From Paucilactobacillus vaccinostercus DSM 20634 (lineage in GTDB: Bacteria; Bacillota; Bacilli; Lactobacillales; Lactobacillaceae), in the NCBI RefSeq assembly GCF_001436295.1, contig NZ_AYYY01000011.1, positions 26,878 to 90,877 on the forward strand: 64,000 nt of DNA, written 5' to 3'. The notes beneath the pieces were generated by a model, which was not told where the DNA came from, made no database searches, and worked only from the letters and a program-made list of their open reading frames with translations. The stretch's first letter is position 1. The number at the start of each line of letters is the position of its first letter. The position numbers and the translations under genes are program-made. Below, one piece after another: positions 1 through 9,542 of this stretch.

Positions 1-299
1 TTGTAGCTTCTTATGATTTTGAAGGAAACCTATTTTACGACTGTTTTGCCAATGGTGAAATGATCGAAGTGGCTCATAATCATGGGACTAACACTAATTC
101 CGAAGTCGACTACAACGGGACGTTTGAATATGACGCACTTGATCCACTTGGCTCAACCGTATTCGTTGATGATCAAGGTGTACAACGGCCGTACAAATAT
201 TATTACAGTGCGGATTCTGGTTTTGATGAAGCCGCTATGCGTGAGGAAGTTTTTGGCGGGTACGTGGCGCCAACTGGTACAACTGGATCAGGATCATAA
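1..299 (+). CDS. Phage major tail protein, C-terminal part (partial)
   Basis: The reading frame is open from the first bases of the window (first full codon at base 3) to a TAA at 297-299, so only the C-terminal ~98 residues are present. No motif identifies it alone. The call rests on position: it is followed by a terminator, then a G/GT-type tail assembly chaperone and a tape measure gene, which is where siphovirus major tail (tube) proteins lie. The last residues are Gly/Thr/Ser-rich, as is common in tail tube C-termini. It would form the tail tube. Another minor tail component is possible. Confidence 0.6.
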   Translation, partial: VASYDFEGNLFYDCFANGEMIEVAHNHGTNTNSEVDYNGTFEYDALDPLGSTVFVDDQGVQRPYKYYYSADSGFDEAAMREEVFGGYVAPTGTTGSGS

Positions 300-318
300 G
301 ACTAATTAAACATAATTC

Positions 319-341
319 AAGCCGCTTATGGCGGCTTTTTG
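319..341 (+). terminator. Rho-independent terminator after the tail protein gene
   Basis: Stem AGCCGC / GCGGCT with a TTATG loop is followed by five T. It would lower transcription into the chaperone and tape measure genes relative to the abundant tail tube protein. Confidence 0.75.
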
Positions 342-369
342 TATACATAAAATTTAGGAGGAATTAGCA

Positions 370-858
370 ATGCCAAAAATTAATATCAATGCCAAAATGA
401 TTGGAATTGAAGAACCTATCGAAGTTTTTACATCTATCTATAATCACGATCTAGCCTCTAACATGGCTATTAAAATGAAAGAGGCCAACATCAGAAACCT
501 TAAGTACAATCTAAAAATTGCTGAACAACAAGAATTGGCTGAACAAGCGGGTAAGGAAGATGGTCAAAAAGAACTATCAGAATTAGAAGAGCTTAAAATC
601 CAACTAAAAAATGCTCAAAAATCGCTTGAAGAGGAAAAAGAAGATCAAGGCTTTACTGACACAGCTTTCGAATTTATTAAAGAAGTTTTAGGCTTGAATG
701 CTAAACAGTTAAAAACTGCTCGAAAGAGTCTTGATGGGGAAGGTTTAGGAGCATTTACTTATTATTTGATTTCGCGAGTTAACGAAGGCCCCGACTATGA
801 TCCCCAAATTATTTTAGACGCCGAGATTGACGAGGACGAAGACCCAAAAAAAGGTTAG
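370..858 (+). CDS. Phage tail assembly chaperone (G-type product)
   Basis: A 162-residue acidic, helix-rich protein with a strong AGGAGG site just upstream. Position between a tail tube protein and a tape measure protein marks it as the lambda G-like chaperone that keeps the tape measure protein soluble during tail assembly. The C-terminus is very acidic (Asp/Glu-rich) and ends Pro-Lys-Lys-Gly at a run of seven A. The run is placed so that a -1 shift continues into a second frame; see the GT entry. The family is assigned by gene order, not by a motif. Confidence 0.7.
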   Translation: MPKININAKMIGIEEPIEVFTSIYNHDLASNMAIKMKEANIRNLKYNLKIAEQQELAEQAGKEDGQKELSELEELKIQLKNAQKSLEEEKEDQGFTDTAFEFIKEVLGLNAKQLKTARKSLDGEGLGAFTYYLISRVNEGPDYDPQIILDAEIDEDEDPKKG

Positions 859-1067
859 CACGCTATCGGCGTGAATTAGTAAAAGCTAAAAATGAGCGTG
901 AAGATTTTCTCTATCTTAAACAGCATTTGTTGATGGAAGCGGGAATGCTGCCCAGTGAATTTGGGCAAGAGGATTTCTTTGAGCTTTTGGAACTGATGCA
1001 AGCTAAGCCACGTGAAGATCGGGTCATGTCATCAGGTGAGGCACACAGAAGGATGCGAGGAGGGTAA
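370..1067 (+). CDS. Tail assembly chaperone GT fusion made by -1 programmed frameshift
   Basis: The heptamer A-AAA-AAA lies at 846-852 in the zero frame, three codons before the G stop (TAG 856-858: AAA AAA GGT TAG). In the -1 frame translation continues AGG TTA GCA and so on to TAA at 1065-1067, adding about 71 residues for a total near 232. The extension has no stop before 1067 and ends 3 bases before the tape measure ATG. It encodes a charged N-part and a helix with many Glu/Leu residues. Lambda-type siphoviruses use this G/GT arrangement, where T binds tail tube protein and G binds the tape measure. The frameshift itself is inferred from the sequence. Confidence 0.72.
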
Positions 1068-1070
1068 CCA

Positions 1071-4000
1071 ATGGGTAAAGTACAAGAAGAAATAGCAACG
1101 CGAATTAGTTTGGATAGTGTACAAGCCGTTGGCTCTCTAAAAGGACTTCAAAATGCCATTACGGGTGTTACTAGTGGGTGGAAAGCTCAAGAGATAGCAC
1201 TGAAAAGTTCCGGAGACTACTTAGGTGCAGCTAAAGAAAAATACAATGGCCTGAGTAACGTTATCGATATCCAAAAGCAAAAAATTGCGGAATTAGAAAC
1301 ACGCCAGCGGGGACTAATCAATGTCAATCAAGAAACCGCTCGAACGTTTGAAAAATACAACGCTGAAATTTCCAAAGTTCGTCAAGAAATGTCTAGTTTA
1401 GACACATCGTTATCTGGAAATAAGCAAAAGTATGATGAACTAAATAATAAGTTAACTGAATTAAAGACAAAACGTACCGAAGAAACCAATATTACACAAA
1501 AAGATGCTGACGCTTATCTTAAATTAGAAAAACAGATTCAGTCATCCAATCGGCAACTGTCGTCTTATGAAGCTCAACAGAAGCGTGCTAGCGATGCCGT
1601 TAATTTACAAAAATCGGGTGTGCTTCAATTAAAAGAAGCAACGTCTATGGCAACTAAGGTTAACCAAGGCTATGTCGCTGTTTTGGAAGCCGAAGGTAAG
1701 ACGTGGAGTGCACAAAAGGCTAAGCTAAACGGCCTAGTTGATGTTCACCAAAAGATGGATGCACAACTACAAGCTGAAAAAGGTCGCCTTAGTCAGCTCA
1801 AAAATGAATATGGTGAGACGTCATCTGAATATCAAAAACAGATTATTCGTGTTAATAGTTTAACTGCCGAATATAAAACTAACGAAACTCAAATTAAGAG
1901 TTTAAGTCATACAGTTGGTGGCATGACGACACAAGAAGTTAAAATGCGTGATGCTATGTCTGCCACCGCAGGCAAAGTAAAAAGCGGTTTCACCAGTATT
2001 AGATCAGCCGCTATTGGGGCTAGTATCGGTGTTGGAATTGTGGGGGCAGCAATGCTTTCAGGCGCTAAGAAAGCGTCTGAAATTCAAAGTGAGTATAAAC
2101 TAATATCTAATAACTTAGTTACAAACGGCGAAAAGCAAGTTGAAGTAACGAAGAATGTTGCTAAAATGCAAAAAGACGGAGCAAAATATTCTGTTGAGTA
2201 TGGTAAATCTCAAAAGAGTATTTCCGAGCAATACTTGGAGCTTGCAAAGCGAGGATATACTTCGACAGAAGCGCTAGGTGCTATGAAATCAATGCTTCAA
2301 GCAAGTATCGCGTCTGGAGACGATTTCAACGACGTTGTATCTGTTTCTGCTCAAACGATTGATTCCTTTGGAATGAGAACTGAGAATACCGCGAAGATGA
2401 CTAAAAACTCTAAAAAAGTAGTTAATGAGTTGTCATATTCAGCCGATGAAACAGCTACTAGTTTTCAACAATTAGGAAAAGGCATGGAATACGTTGGTGA
2501 TGTTTCTCATAACGCCGGATTCAAGCTGTCAGAAACTAGTGCGGCAATGGGGGAACTTAGTAATCACGGCCTTGAAGCAGATAAAGCCGGGACTGGTTTG
2601 CGAAAAGCCATTGTTAGTTTAGCTCAACCATCAGCTCAAGCAACAAGTGCTTTAAAGAGTATTGGTATCAGTTCGACCAATGTTTTCAAGGATGCAAACG
2701 GGAATTTTAAGAGCTTGTCTAGTATTATGGGAACCATTGAAAGCCACACCAAAAACTTAGGTAGTGCGCAACAGGCCGCCGTATTCAAGGCTATTTTTGG
2801 TGCTACTGGAATGACTGCGGCACAAATTCTTGCGACCAATAACAAGGAATTATCGGAGTTAACTGATAAGGTTCAAAAAGCTGGCGATAAAGGAACTTAT
2901 GTACAGACATTAGCGCAAAAAAACGCTGAAACTGCACAACAATCAGAAGCACGTTTCAAGCAAGCATGGTCGAATCTAACCATTATGTTTGGTTCAAAAA
3001 TGTTGCCATACATGACTGATGCTGCGAACAAGATGTCTAAAATGTTTGCAGATGAAGATTTTCAAAGGAGTATTAATAAAACTGCTACTGCAACTGCTAA
3101 GGTTGCCGGTGGCTTTTTAAAAATCGGTGAATTTGCGGCAGAACATATTGGAACAGTTAAAACGTTTGCTGAAATTCTTGGGGCTATGTGGGTCACTAAT
3201 AAAGTGGCCACTTTTATTCGTTCAATGGAATCTTTGGGTGTAATTCAGTCAGCCGAAACAAAAGCGATTGTTGCACAAAATAAATTGATTAGCTTACAAA
3301 CTAAAGAATACCAAGAATTAGCCGTCGCAAAAGAAGCAGCTGCTGATGTTGGTGGTACTTCTGTATCAGGAACCGCGGGAAAGGCTACAACGGCTAAAAC
3401 CGGAGCAAGCGAAGCAACAAACGTTGTCGGTGATGTTGAAAAGACGGCTGGCAAGTCAAGTAGTAAATGGTCATTACTGGGCAAGTCACTTGGTACACGA
3501 ATCGTCACAGGTGCTGGGCTTGCATTAACTGCTTGGGACGTTGGAAGTAGTGTTACTAAAGCTGTCACATCTGGCAAAGCCACCGCCAAGTATAAGGCGG
3601 TTGGAACGACCGCTGGTACTTTAATTGGTGGTGGTATTGGGTTTGCCTTTGGCGGACCAGTGGGTGCTGCTTGGGGCGCTGCTATTGGTGATCAGATCGG
3701 TAGTAGTAAAACTGCAAGCAACATTGTTGCTAAGCTTAGCCATGCTTTAAGTGGTAAATCAGTCACTGCTCCAAAAGTTAAGACGGAAAGCACCAAGAAA
3801 GCACTCAATGATCTACAAAAAACTTACAAATCTTATTACTCTAAGAAACAAAAACAAGATTTAGCAGATTTAAAAGAACTGCATAAGACAGGTAATATGA
3901 CGGATGCAGAGTATGCTAAGCAAGTAGCTGCGGTTAAGAAGAAGGGCAGTGAACGCAATAGGTACGAAAAGCTGTCGGATGCTGATCAAAATGCAATTGC

Positions 4001-6113
4001 TAAATATTATGCGCAGCAAAAAGCCAGTTTAACTAACAAGTGGAATTCTACGGAAAGCAAAACACGTAAAAAATGGAATAACCAGATTGCGATTGATGAA
4101 CAACGGTACGGCAAGGCTTCGTATCAAGTACAAAAGGATATTGCTAACAAGAAGGCGGCACTCAAAAGGGAAGAAAACAAGAAAGATGCGGCCCTTGATA
4201 AACTTAGGATTAAAAGCGCTACGCAGACAAGTGCTAAAGAAGCCAAATTACACACAACTTTAACTGGTAAGATTCAGAATGAATCTAATAAGCAATTGAA
4301 GATCATTAAGAAGTTGACTGATGAGAAGGGCAAGCTTTCCAACAAGCAGCTTCAAAGTGCGGTTAATGCGGCACAAAAAGAGTACGACAAAACCAAAACG
4401 CTAGCTAACAAAGAATACAGCGACAAATCGGCTGCCGCAAAGAAACAATATGAAAGTGTCACCAGTGCTGCAGATCGACAATATAAAGAAACCGTTGCTG
4501 CCGCGGACCGTCAATATAAAGGTAACAAAGGTTATGCCAAGCAACAACGAGAAAAAGTTACCCAAGAAGCACTCGATCAACTGAACAAGACGTACCAACA
4601 TGCTTCGGATCAAGAAAAAAGCGTTACAGATAAGGCTGAAACACAACGCAAAAATGCTATTTCAAAGGCTGAAAATCAACGTGATCAAGTGAAAGGCGCG
4701 GCTAGAGAACAATCAAAAGGTGTCGTCACTCATGCAGTTAACCAGGCCAATAGCTCAATGGAAGCTAACAAGAAGCAAGGTGAAGGTACTGGAAGTATTT
4801 GGTCTAAGATTGCTGATTTCTTTAATAAGATTGCGAAGCCGTTTGGAGTAAAAACGATTGATGCAGGTAAGTCTGCTTATTCATATTCGCAAGCCACTAT
4901 TGGTGCTTATTCAACTGGTGGTGCTATTACGCAAGCAAGTAAGGCGTTAGTTGGTGAAGCGGGAGTAGAAGCACGTTACAAGCCGTATTCTGGCCAAGTT
5001 GATTTCTTAGGTGTTAATGGTCCTGAATTTGTAGATGTCAGACCGGGTGAACAGATTTTAAATGCTAATGACACCAGAAAACTGATGAGCGGGCAATATA
5101 AAAATCATCTGCCTGGCTACGCCGATGGCACTTCTGATATTGACTCATTCATAAAAAGTGTTAGCAGTGGTGCTTCCAGTGTTTGGGATAAAATTAGTGA
5201 TACTGCATCGGAAGCACTAGAAAAAATTACTGATCCGCTTAAAAGTCTAAAACAGATTGTAAGCAGCACATTCGACATTAACAGTGTTTCGGGTGTTGGA
5301 TCAGAGCAACGCGGCCTTTCTGGTGGAATGACTGATAAGATTACTGACGGTGTTGCACAAGCCTTGAACAAACTCAAAAAAGCATTTGATGATTTGGGCG
5401 GCGGCGATGGGAACTCTAAAGCTGGAAAAATGAGCATGGGTGATTTTACATCAGTAGCGCACCATGCAGCATTATTGATGCACCAGTCGTTATCTGCCAG
5501 TGATATTGAGAGACTTTATTGGCAAGCAATGGTTGAATCGACGGTTAACCCTGCACAAGGCGGCGGTATTGATGATCACGATGGTACTGGGCGGCCAGTT
5601 GGATTAATGCAGTATAAGTTAAGCACTTGGAAATCGTGGGCAGTTAAGGGACATGCCAACATTCATAGTGCACTAGACCAAATTATGGCTGTTTTAAATG
5701 ATTCTAACTGGCACAAGGATTTAGCGCCGTTAGGTAAGCGCCGTGGTTGGGGGCCAACAGGGCACAAACAGATGGCAACGGGTGGCTTAGTATCAACCAA
5801 CCAAATGGTTGAGCTAGCAGAACACAATAAACCAGAATACGTTATTCCAACCGATCCCGCACAGCATTCACGGGCCAGCATGCTATTAAAAGAAGCGCGA
5901 CAAGCCGTGGAGGGATCGTATGATTCAGGATTGGCACAAAAGGTTGAAGAATTGACGAATGTAGTCAATCAGATGGCACTGATGCTGAAAACCATCATTG
6001 GATTGAACGCTGATCAGATTATGGCTACTAAAGGAATTGGGACATTTGACCAGCAGAAAAATTACAAGCAACAAGCTCTTGATTTAAGCAAACAAAATTG
6101 GACGGGTATATAA
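1071..6113 (+). CDS. Phage tail tape measure protein with lytic transglycosylase-like domain
   Basis: A 1680-residue protein sets tail length and is injected with DNA. Residues 1-300 and about 900-1210 are Lys/Glu/Gln/Ala-rich coiled coil. A TP901-type core with hydrophobic Gly/Ala helices spans about 305-690. A glycine-zipper-like segment lies near 850-875 (GGGIGFAFGGPVGAAWGAA). A segment at about 1463-1560 (WQAMVESTVNP, then PVGLMQYKLSTW) resembles the catalytic Glu region of SLT-type transglycosylases found inside many Gram-positive tape measure proteins, useful for local cell-wall opening. Start ATG 1071 has AGGAGGG upstream and follows the chaperone by 3 bases. All minus-strand ORFs inside it are shadows of the repetitive codons. 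Confidence 0.93.
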   Translation: MGKVQEEIATRISLDSVQAVGSLKGLQNAITGVTSGWKAQEIALKSSGDYLGAAKEKYNGLSNVIDIQKQKIAELETRQRGLINVNQETARTFEKYNAEISKVRQEMSSLDTSLSGNKQKYDELNNKLTELKTKRTEETNITQKDADAYLKLEKQIQSSNRQLSSYEAQQKRASDAVNLQKSGVLQLKEATSMATKVNQGYVAVLEAEGKTWSAQKAKLNGLVDVHQKMDAQLQAEKGRLSQLKNEYGETSSEYQKQIIRVNSLTAEYKTNETQIKSLSHTVGGMTTQEVKMRDAMSATAGKVKSGFTSIRSAAIGASIGVGIVGAAMLSGAKKASEIQSEYKLISNNLVTNGEKQVEVTKNVAKMQKDGAKYSVEYGKSQKSISEQYLELAKRGYTSTEALGAMKSMLQASIASGDDFNDVVSVSAQTIDSFGMRTENTAKMTKNSKKVVNELSYSADETATSFQQLGKGMEYVGDVSHNAGFKLSETSAAMGELSNHGLEADKAGTGLRKAIVSLAQPSAQATSALKSIGISSTNVFKDANGNFKSLSSIMGTIESHTKNLGSAQQAAVFKAIFGATGMTAAQILATNNKELSELTDKVQKAGDKGTYVQTLAQKNAETAQQSEARFKQAWSNLTIMFGSKMLPYMTDAANKMSKMFADEDFQRSINKTATATAKVAGGFLKIGEFAAEHIGTVKTFAEILGAMWVTNKVATFIRSMESLGVIQSAETKAIVAQNKLISLQTKEYQELAVAKEAAADVGGTSVSGTAGKATTAKTGASEATNVVGDVEKTAGKSSSKWSLLGKSLGTRIVTGAGLALTAWDVGSSVTKAVTSGKATAKYKAVGTTAGTLIGGGIGFAFGGPVGAAWGAAIGDQIGSSKTASNIVAKLSHALSGKSVTAPKVKTESTKKALNDLQKTYKSYYSKKQKQDLADLKELHKTGNMTDAEYAKQVAAVKKKGSERNRYEKLSDADQNAIAKYYAQQKASLTNKWNSTESKTRKKWNNQIAIDEQRYGKASYQVQKDIANKKAALKREENKKDAALDKLRIKSATQTSAKEAKLHTTLTGKIQNESNKQLKIIKKLTDEKGKLSNKQLQSAVNAAQKEYDKTKTLANKEYSDKSAAAKKQYESVTSAADRQYKETVAAADRQYKGNKGYAKQQREKVTQEALDQLNKTYQHASDQEKSVTDKAETQRKNAISKAENQRDQVKGAAREQSKGVVTHAVNQANSSMEANKKQGEGTGSIWSKIADFFNKIAKPFGVKTIDAGKSAYSYSQATIGAYSTGGAITQASKALVGEAGVEARYKPYSGQVDFLGVNGPEFVDVRPGEQILNANDTRKLMSGQYKNHLPGYADGTSDIDSFIKSVSSGASSVWDKISDTASEALEKITDPLKSLKQIVSSTFDINSVSGVGSEQRGLSGGMTDKITDGVAQALNKLKKAFDDLGGGDGNSKAGKMSMGDFTSVAHHAALLMHQSLSASDIERLYWQAMVESTVNPAQGGGIDDHDGTGRPVGLMQYKLSTWKSWAVKGHANIHSALDQIMAVLNDSNWHKDLAPLGKRRGWGPTGHKQMATGGLVSTNQMVELAEHNKPEYVIPTDPAQHSRASMLLKEARQAVEGSYDSGLAQKVEELTNVVNQMALMLKTIIGLNADQIMATKGIGTFDQQKNYKQQALDLSKQNWTGI

Positions 6114-6152
6114 AGGAGGGCGTTACAGATCGAGGCACAACTATATATTCAA

Positions 6153-6962
6153 GTGGGGCATGACCCTGAATTTGAGCTACAGGATAAAATACCAGAAGTT
6201 CACTTTTTGGGGCTAGATATGTCACCGGTTTTGACAAATGCGTATACAGACAATAGTGGTGTTGATGGGTCAATCTTCAATTACACCGTGTTCAATAAAA
6301 GCAGTATAACGGCTAATTTCATCATGCACTTTTCTGACTGGCGGAATTTCCAAGGAATTAAAAATCGGGTCTATCAATTATTTGATAATCGACAAGCAAT
6401 CCGCCTACGAACTGACACACAACCCAATATGGTGATGTATGTCCACTCAAATAGCTTTGACATCAAAGTAACCGAAGACGGCGCACTAGACAGCCTGTTT
6501 AGTATTGTTTTCGATAATCCGACAGGCTATAAGTACAGCAACCTGCGAACTGATAATATGGATGATCTTTTTGACGACTATCCGCTGGGATATAATATTC
6601 CGATTCAAGACGCTGATGACTACTTCACTTCTAACAGTTCAATCAATGTTTTAAATGGCGGTGACGTTAAGATTGACCCCTATTACCAGCATCACGATTT
6701 TAAGGTAAAAATTCATTATTATGGGTCACAACTATCTATTTTCAATCACACGAATGGCAGTAGCTGGACGCTCAGTAAAACGCTAGATAAGAGTGATACG
6801 GTATTGATTGATGGTATTAATACTTACGTCAATAATGAGCTAGCAACTGACAGTACAGACTACAATACGCTGTCGCTAGACGTTGGGCAGAATAATATTG
6901 CGATTGGTGGGTCTTCTGATTTCGATGTTACTTTCAGTTTTCCATATGTATTCCTAGGTTAA
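6153..6962 (+). CDS. Phage distal tail protein (Dit)
   Basis: The product forms the hexameric ring joining tail tube and baseplate. The N-terminal half (FLGLDMSPVLTNAYTDNSGVDG) is typical of siphovirus Dit proteins of lactic acid bacteria; the C-terminal half looks like a galectin-fold carbohydrate-binding region. It lies between tape measure and Tal genes, the usual order. The start is uncertain. GTG 6153 is 33 bases from the strong AAAGGAGGG (6112-6120). In-frame codons upstream encode (I)EAQLYIQV, which looks like a real Dit N-terminus, but no ATG, GTG or TTG exists there; ATC at 6129 has ideal spacing. I report the first standard start. Confidence 0.88.
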   Translation: MGHDPEFELQDKIPEVHFLGLDMSPVLTNAYTDNSGVDGSIFNYTVFNKSSITANFIMHFSDWRNFQGIKNRVYQLFDNRQAIRLRTDTQPNMVMYVHSNSFDIKVTEDGALDSLFSIVFDNPTGYKYSNLRTDNMDDLFDDYPLGYNIPIQDADDYFTSNSSINVLNGGDVKIDPYYQHHDFKVKIHYYGSQLSIFNHTNGSSWTLSKTLDKSDTVLIDGINTYVNNELATDSTDYNTLSLDVGQNNIAIGGSSDFDVTFSFPYVFLG

Positions 6963-6975
6963 GGGGGGTGAGTAG

Positions 6976-8841
6976 TTGGACAAGTTGTTAGTAAAAGCTC
7001 ACAATGGCTCAAATGAAATCCCGCTTAATTGTATTGTTAATAGCTCGTTTTATGAGCACTGGCAATCTAATAGTACGTGGGAATTACAACTAACTGTTTA
7101 TGATGATGGCTCGGTTGCTTACAATAGCTTGAGCGTGGAAGCCAGCTTGTACTGGAACAACCAAGAATTTATCATCAAACAATTCACTCCTGATTACTCC
7201 AATGGGTTAACGACTGCGGCAATTGTAGCTACACACGTCTACGCGGAAATATCACGAATTCGACAATATAATACTAGGACAGGAACGTTAACCTACTCAG
7301 TGGCTGACGTTCTTTCTTTTTACCTTGACGACAGTTCTTGTAATACGATGGGGTATACCTATCAAGTAATCGGGAACTTTGATAGTGCACAAATTACAGA
7401 CTTGGGTAATAACTCAGGGCAAGATATGCTAAGCCAAATTATTAGTGCGTGGCCAACTGCAGTTATTTATCCCGATAATAAGCAAATCAGGGTTTACTCG
7501 GCAGATAGTTTTGGCAAAGACTACGGTAATCGTCTTGACTATCTATATAACACTCAAGAAGTTATGCTAACTTATGATTCAACGGGAATCGTGAATTCGG
7601 TTAAGTGTTTTGGTAAAACAGTCGATACATCTATATCTGATGACGGTTCTGATGATGATACTAATACAGATATCACTCAGTATTACTTTGATCCCTTTAT
7701 CGCACAAGACATGGGCAGCATTGCTAATTGGGGAATTCACAGTGGAGATGACATCTCGGATGAATGCTTTACAGACGCTAATGCGATGCGTATTTACGCG
7801 CTAACACAGATGATTCCAGAGCCTAGTTTGTCAATTGAGATTAAGAGTGACCAATTAAGTAAGCCGATTGCCGGCGAAGTTAGACGCTTGGAAATACGAC
7901 CAGTTGGGTACACGACTCATGTGCAAGTTTTAGAGTATCAATACTATCCTTTTGATAGTACCCAGCAAACAGACGTCACGCTTAATAACACTGCAAAGAC
8001 AATTCTGGATTACCAGCGGGCACAATCAGTTAACTTAGACAGGCTGGTTACTATTCAGAAAGCTAAGATCGCAAGTTTATCAAACGAAGTCGCTACTGTA
8101 AGCAATACAGCTAGAGCACTGTCGAATACAACGACCACTTTGTCTGAAACTGATAAGACAATGCAAGCTACAATTGCCCAGCTTCAGCAACAAGTTAAAG
8201 ACTTACAAAATAATAGTGAAAATTGGACAGCGGGCAGTATGTTTGTTGATCTATCGTCTAATAATGGAACGACCTCAACGACTGATCAAGCGGCTAGTTG
8301 GTACACCAGTCTGTATGGTAAGGGTGTTAAAGGCGCTATGATTAAGCTAACTCAAGGCAGTGATAGTGGAACAAATTACACCAATCCTATTTTCAACAGT
8401 CAAAAAGCCAATGTGATCAGTGCGGGCATGAAATATATCGGGGCATTTCACTACTTTACAGCATCTTCGGTAGCTAATGCGACCGCAGAAGCAACACACT
8501 TCTTGGAAGAACTACAATCCCGAAACATTGGCAAAAGTACAATTGTGGCTTGTGATGTGGAAGCTAGTGGGCTAAGTAAGGATGAAGCAACACTCACAAG
8601 TGAACTAGCTGCATTCTTCAAAGTCTTAACCGATGCTGGCTATACCCAAACATGTATCTATGCCTCTGAATCATGGTTTACCGGGGACAGATTTACTTTT
8701 GCAGATACGCGGGCAGTTTATCGTTGGGTCGCCGCATGGGGGTCTACTAAGCCAAACACCTGCGATGCTTGGCAATCTGCAGACACCTTTAATGGGCTTA
8801 GTTTGGACATCGATTACAGTTACAATGAAGCCTTTGTTTAA
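6976..8841 (+). CDS. Tail-associated endopeptidase (Tal) fused to GH25 lysozyme domain
   Basis: A 621-residue protein at the tail tip. Residues 1-360 match the Prophage_tail endopeptidase architecture (gp27-like fold, typical of Tal/gp44-like proteins). Residues about 365-415 form a coiled coil. Residues about 420-621 are a GH25 muramidase: FVDLSSNNG at the start, IKLTQGSD, and the D-x-E catalytic motif in ACDVEASG. It should open the wall during infection. Start is TTG 6976 behind AAGGGGGGTGA. It follows Dit by 13 bases and precedes baseplate genes. The GH25 fusion replaces the more usual NlpC/P60 or SLT hydrolase. Confidence 0.85.
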   Translation: MDKLLVKAHNGSNEIPLNCIVNSSFYEHWQSNSTWELQLTVYDDGSVAYNSLSVEASLYWNNQEFIIKQFTPDYSNGLTTAAIVATHVYAEISRIRQYNTRTGTLTYSVADVLSFYLDDSSCNTMGYTYQVIGNFDSAQITDLGNNSGQDMLSQIISAWPTAVIYPDNKQIRVYSADSFGKDYGNRLDYLYNTQEVMLTYDSTGIVNSVKCFGKTVDTSISDDGSDDDTNTDITQYYFDPFIAQDMGSIANWGIHSGDDISDECFTDANAMRIYALTQMIPEPSLSIEIKSDQLSKPIAGEVRRLEIRPVGYTTHVQVLEYQYYPFDSTQQTDVTLNNTAKTILDYQRAQSVNLDRLVTIQKAKIASLSNEVATVSNTARALSNTTTTLSETDKTMQATIAQLQQQVKDLQNNSENWTAGSMFVDLSSNNGTTSTTDQAASWYTSLYGKGVKGAMIKLTQGSDSGTNYTNPIFNSQKANVISAGMKYIGAFHYFTASSVANATAEATHFLEELQSRNIGKSTIVACDVEASGLSKDEATLTSELAAFFKVLTDAGYTQTCIYASESWFTGDRFTFADTRAVYRWVAAWGSTKPNTCDAWQSADTFNGLSLDIDYSYNEAFV

Positions 8842-8858
8842 TAGAGAGGAGAATTAAA

Positions 8859-9542
8859 GTGTCACAATATCGAGATTATACGCATATTGAGACGGTCAAT
8901 ACGATTGATCAGTCGCAGCTATCCGCAGAAGTATTACAGTTGGCTACATGGATTGCTAACAAGGCTTACGGTGTGGACGTTCGTGAAGCCCTTGTCCGAG
9001 CAGTCGAAACAATTGGTGCATTAGAACATGACTATAACGATGGTGTTAATTATCTACGTCAGCTCCAAGTTGATGCAACGATTGAAGACATCAAGGCCAT
9101 ACTTGAGGCGATCAAAGACACGCCAGTAGCTAGTTTGCAAGAAGAACTCACCAATTATCTCACGATTGCTAATCAATTAGCAGTCACCGCGAACTTAACT
9201 AGTACCGATGGTGAACAGCCATACTTTACAGGGACTATGTATACCTATGGTTTTGGGGTGCCACAAGAGGCTGATAAACCAGCCGGTGGCCAAGAAACCT
9301 TTCAAATTCATGTTAAAACTAATGCGATTGGCAGTAGCAACTACAATTTACTGGTAAATTCGTCAGAGATATTACTGCAAGACAGTGGTTTTCAGTTTAC
9401 CAGTGCCACCACGGCCACCTTGGCAGCTAACAGCAAACACATCTATCTTAATGATGGTATTTACTGTCTATCCTTGGACATCCATGGAGGAACGATTAAC
9501 ACAATTAATTCCACAAGCTTAATTTTAGGAGGTACACAATAA
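8859..9542 (+). CDS. Putative phage baseplate or tail fibre protein
   Basis: 227 residues, start GTG 8859 behind AGAGGAG. The N-terminal ~90 residues are helical (a short repeat of Asp/Glu/Ile helices), and the C-terminal ~120 residues are Thr/Ser/Gly/Asn-rich with alternating hydrophobics, as in a beta-sandwich head domain. This layout (helical shaft plus beta head) and its place after Tal fit a baseplate or receptor-binding component. I do not recognise a specific family. It ends one base into the next gene start (TAATG). Confidence 0.6.
   Translation: MSQYRDYTHIETVNTIDQSQLSAEVLQLATWIANKAYGVDVREALVRAVETIGALEHDYNDGVNYLRQLQVDATIEDIKAILEAIKDTPVASLQEELTNYLTIANQLAVTANLTSTDGEQPYFTGTMYTYGFGVPQEADKPAGGQETFQIHVKTNAIGSSNYNLLVNSSEILLQDSGFQFTSATTATLAANSKHIYLNDGIYCLSLDIHGGTINTINSTSLILGGTQ

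Noticed and set aside
2636..5968. Several minus-strand ORFs of 69 to 114 codons inside the tape measure gene
   Set aside because: They run opposite to a single 1680-codon gene with repetitive Ala/Lys/Gln codons and have no ribosome sites; they are shadows.
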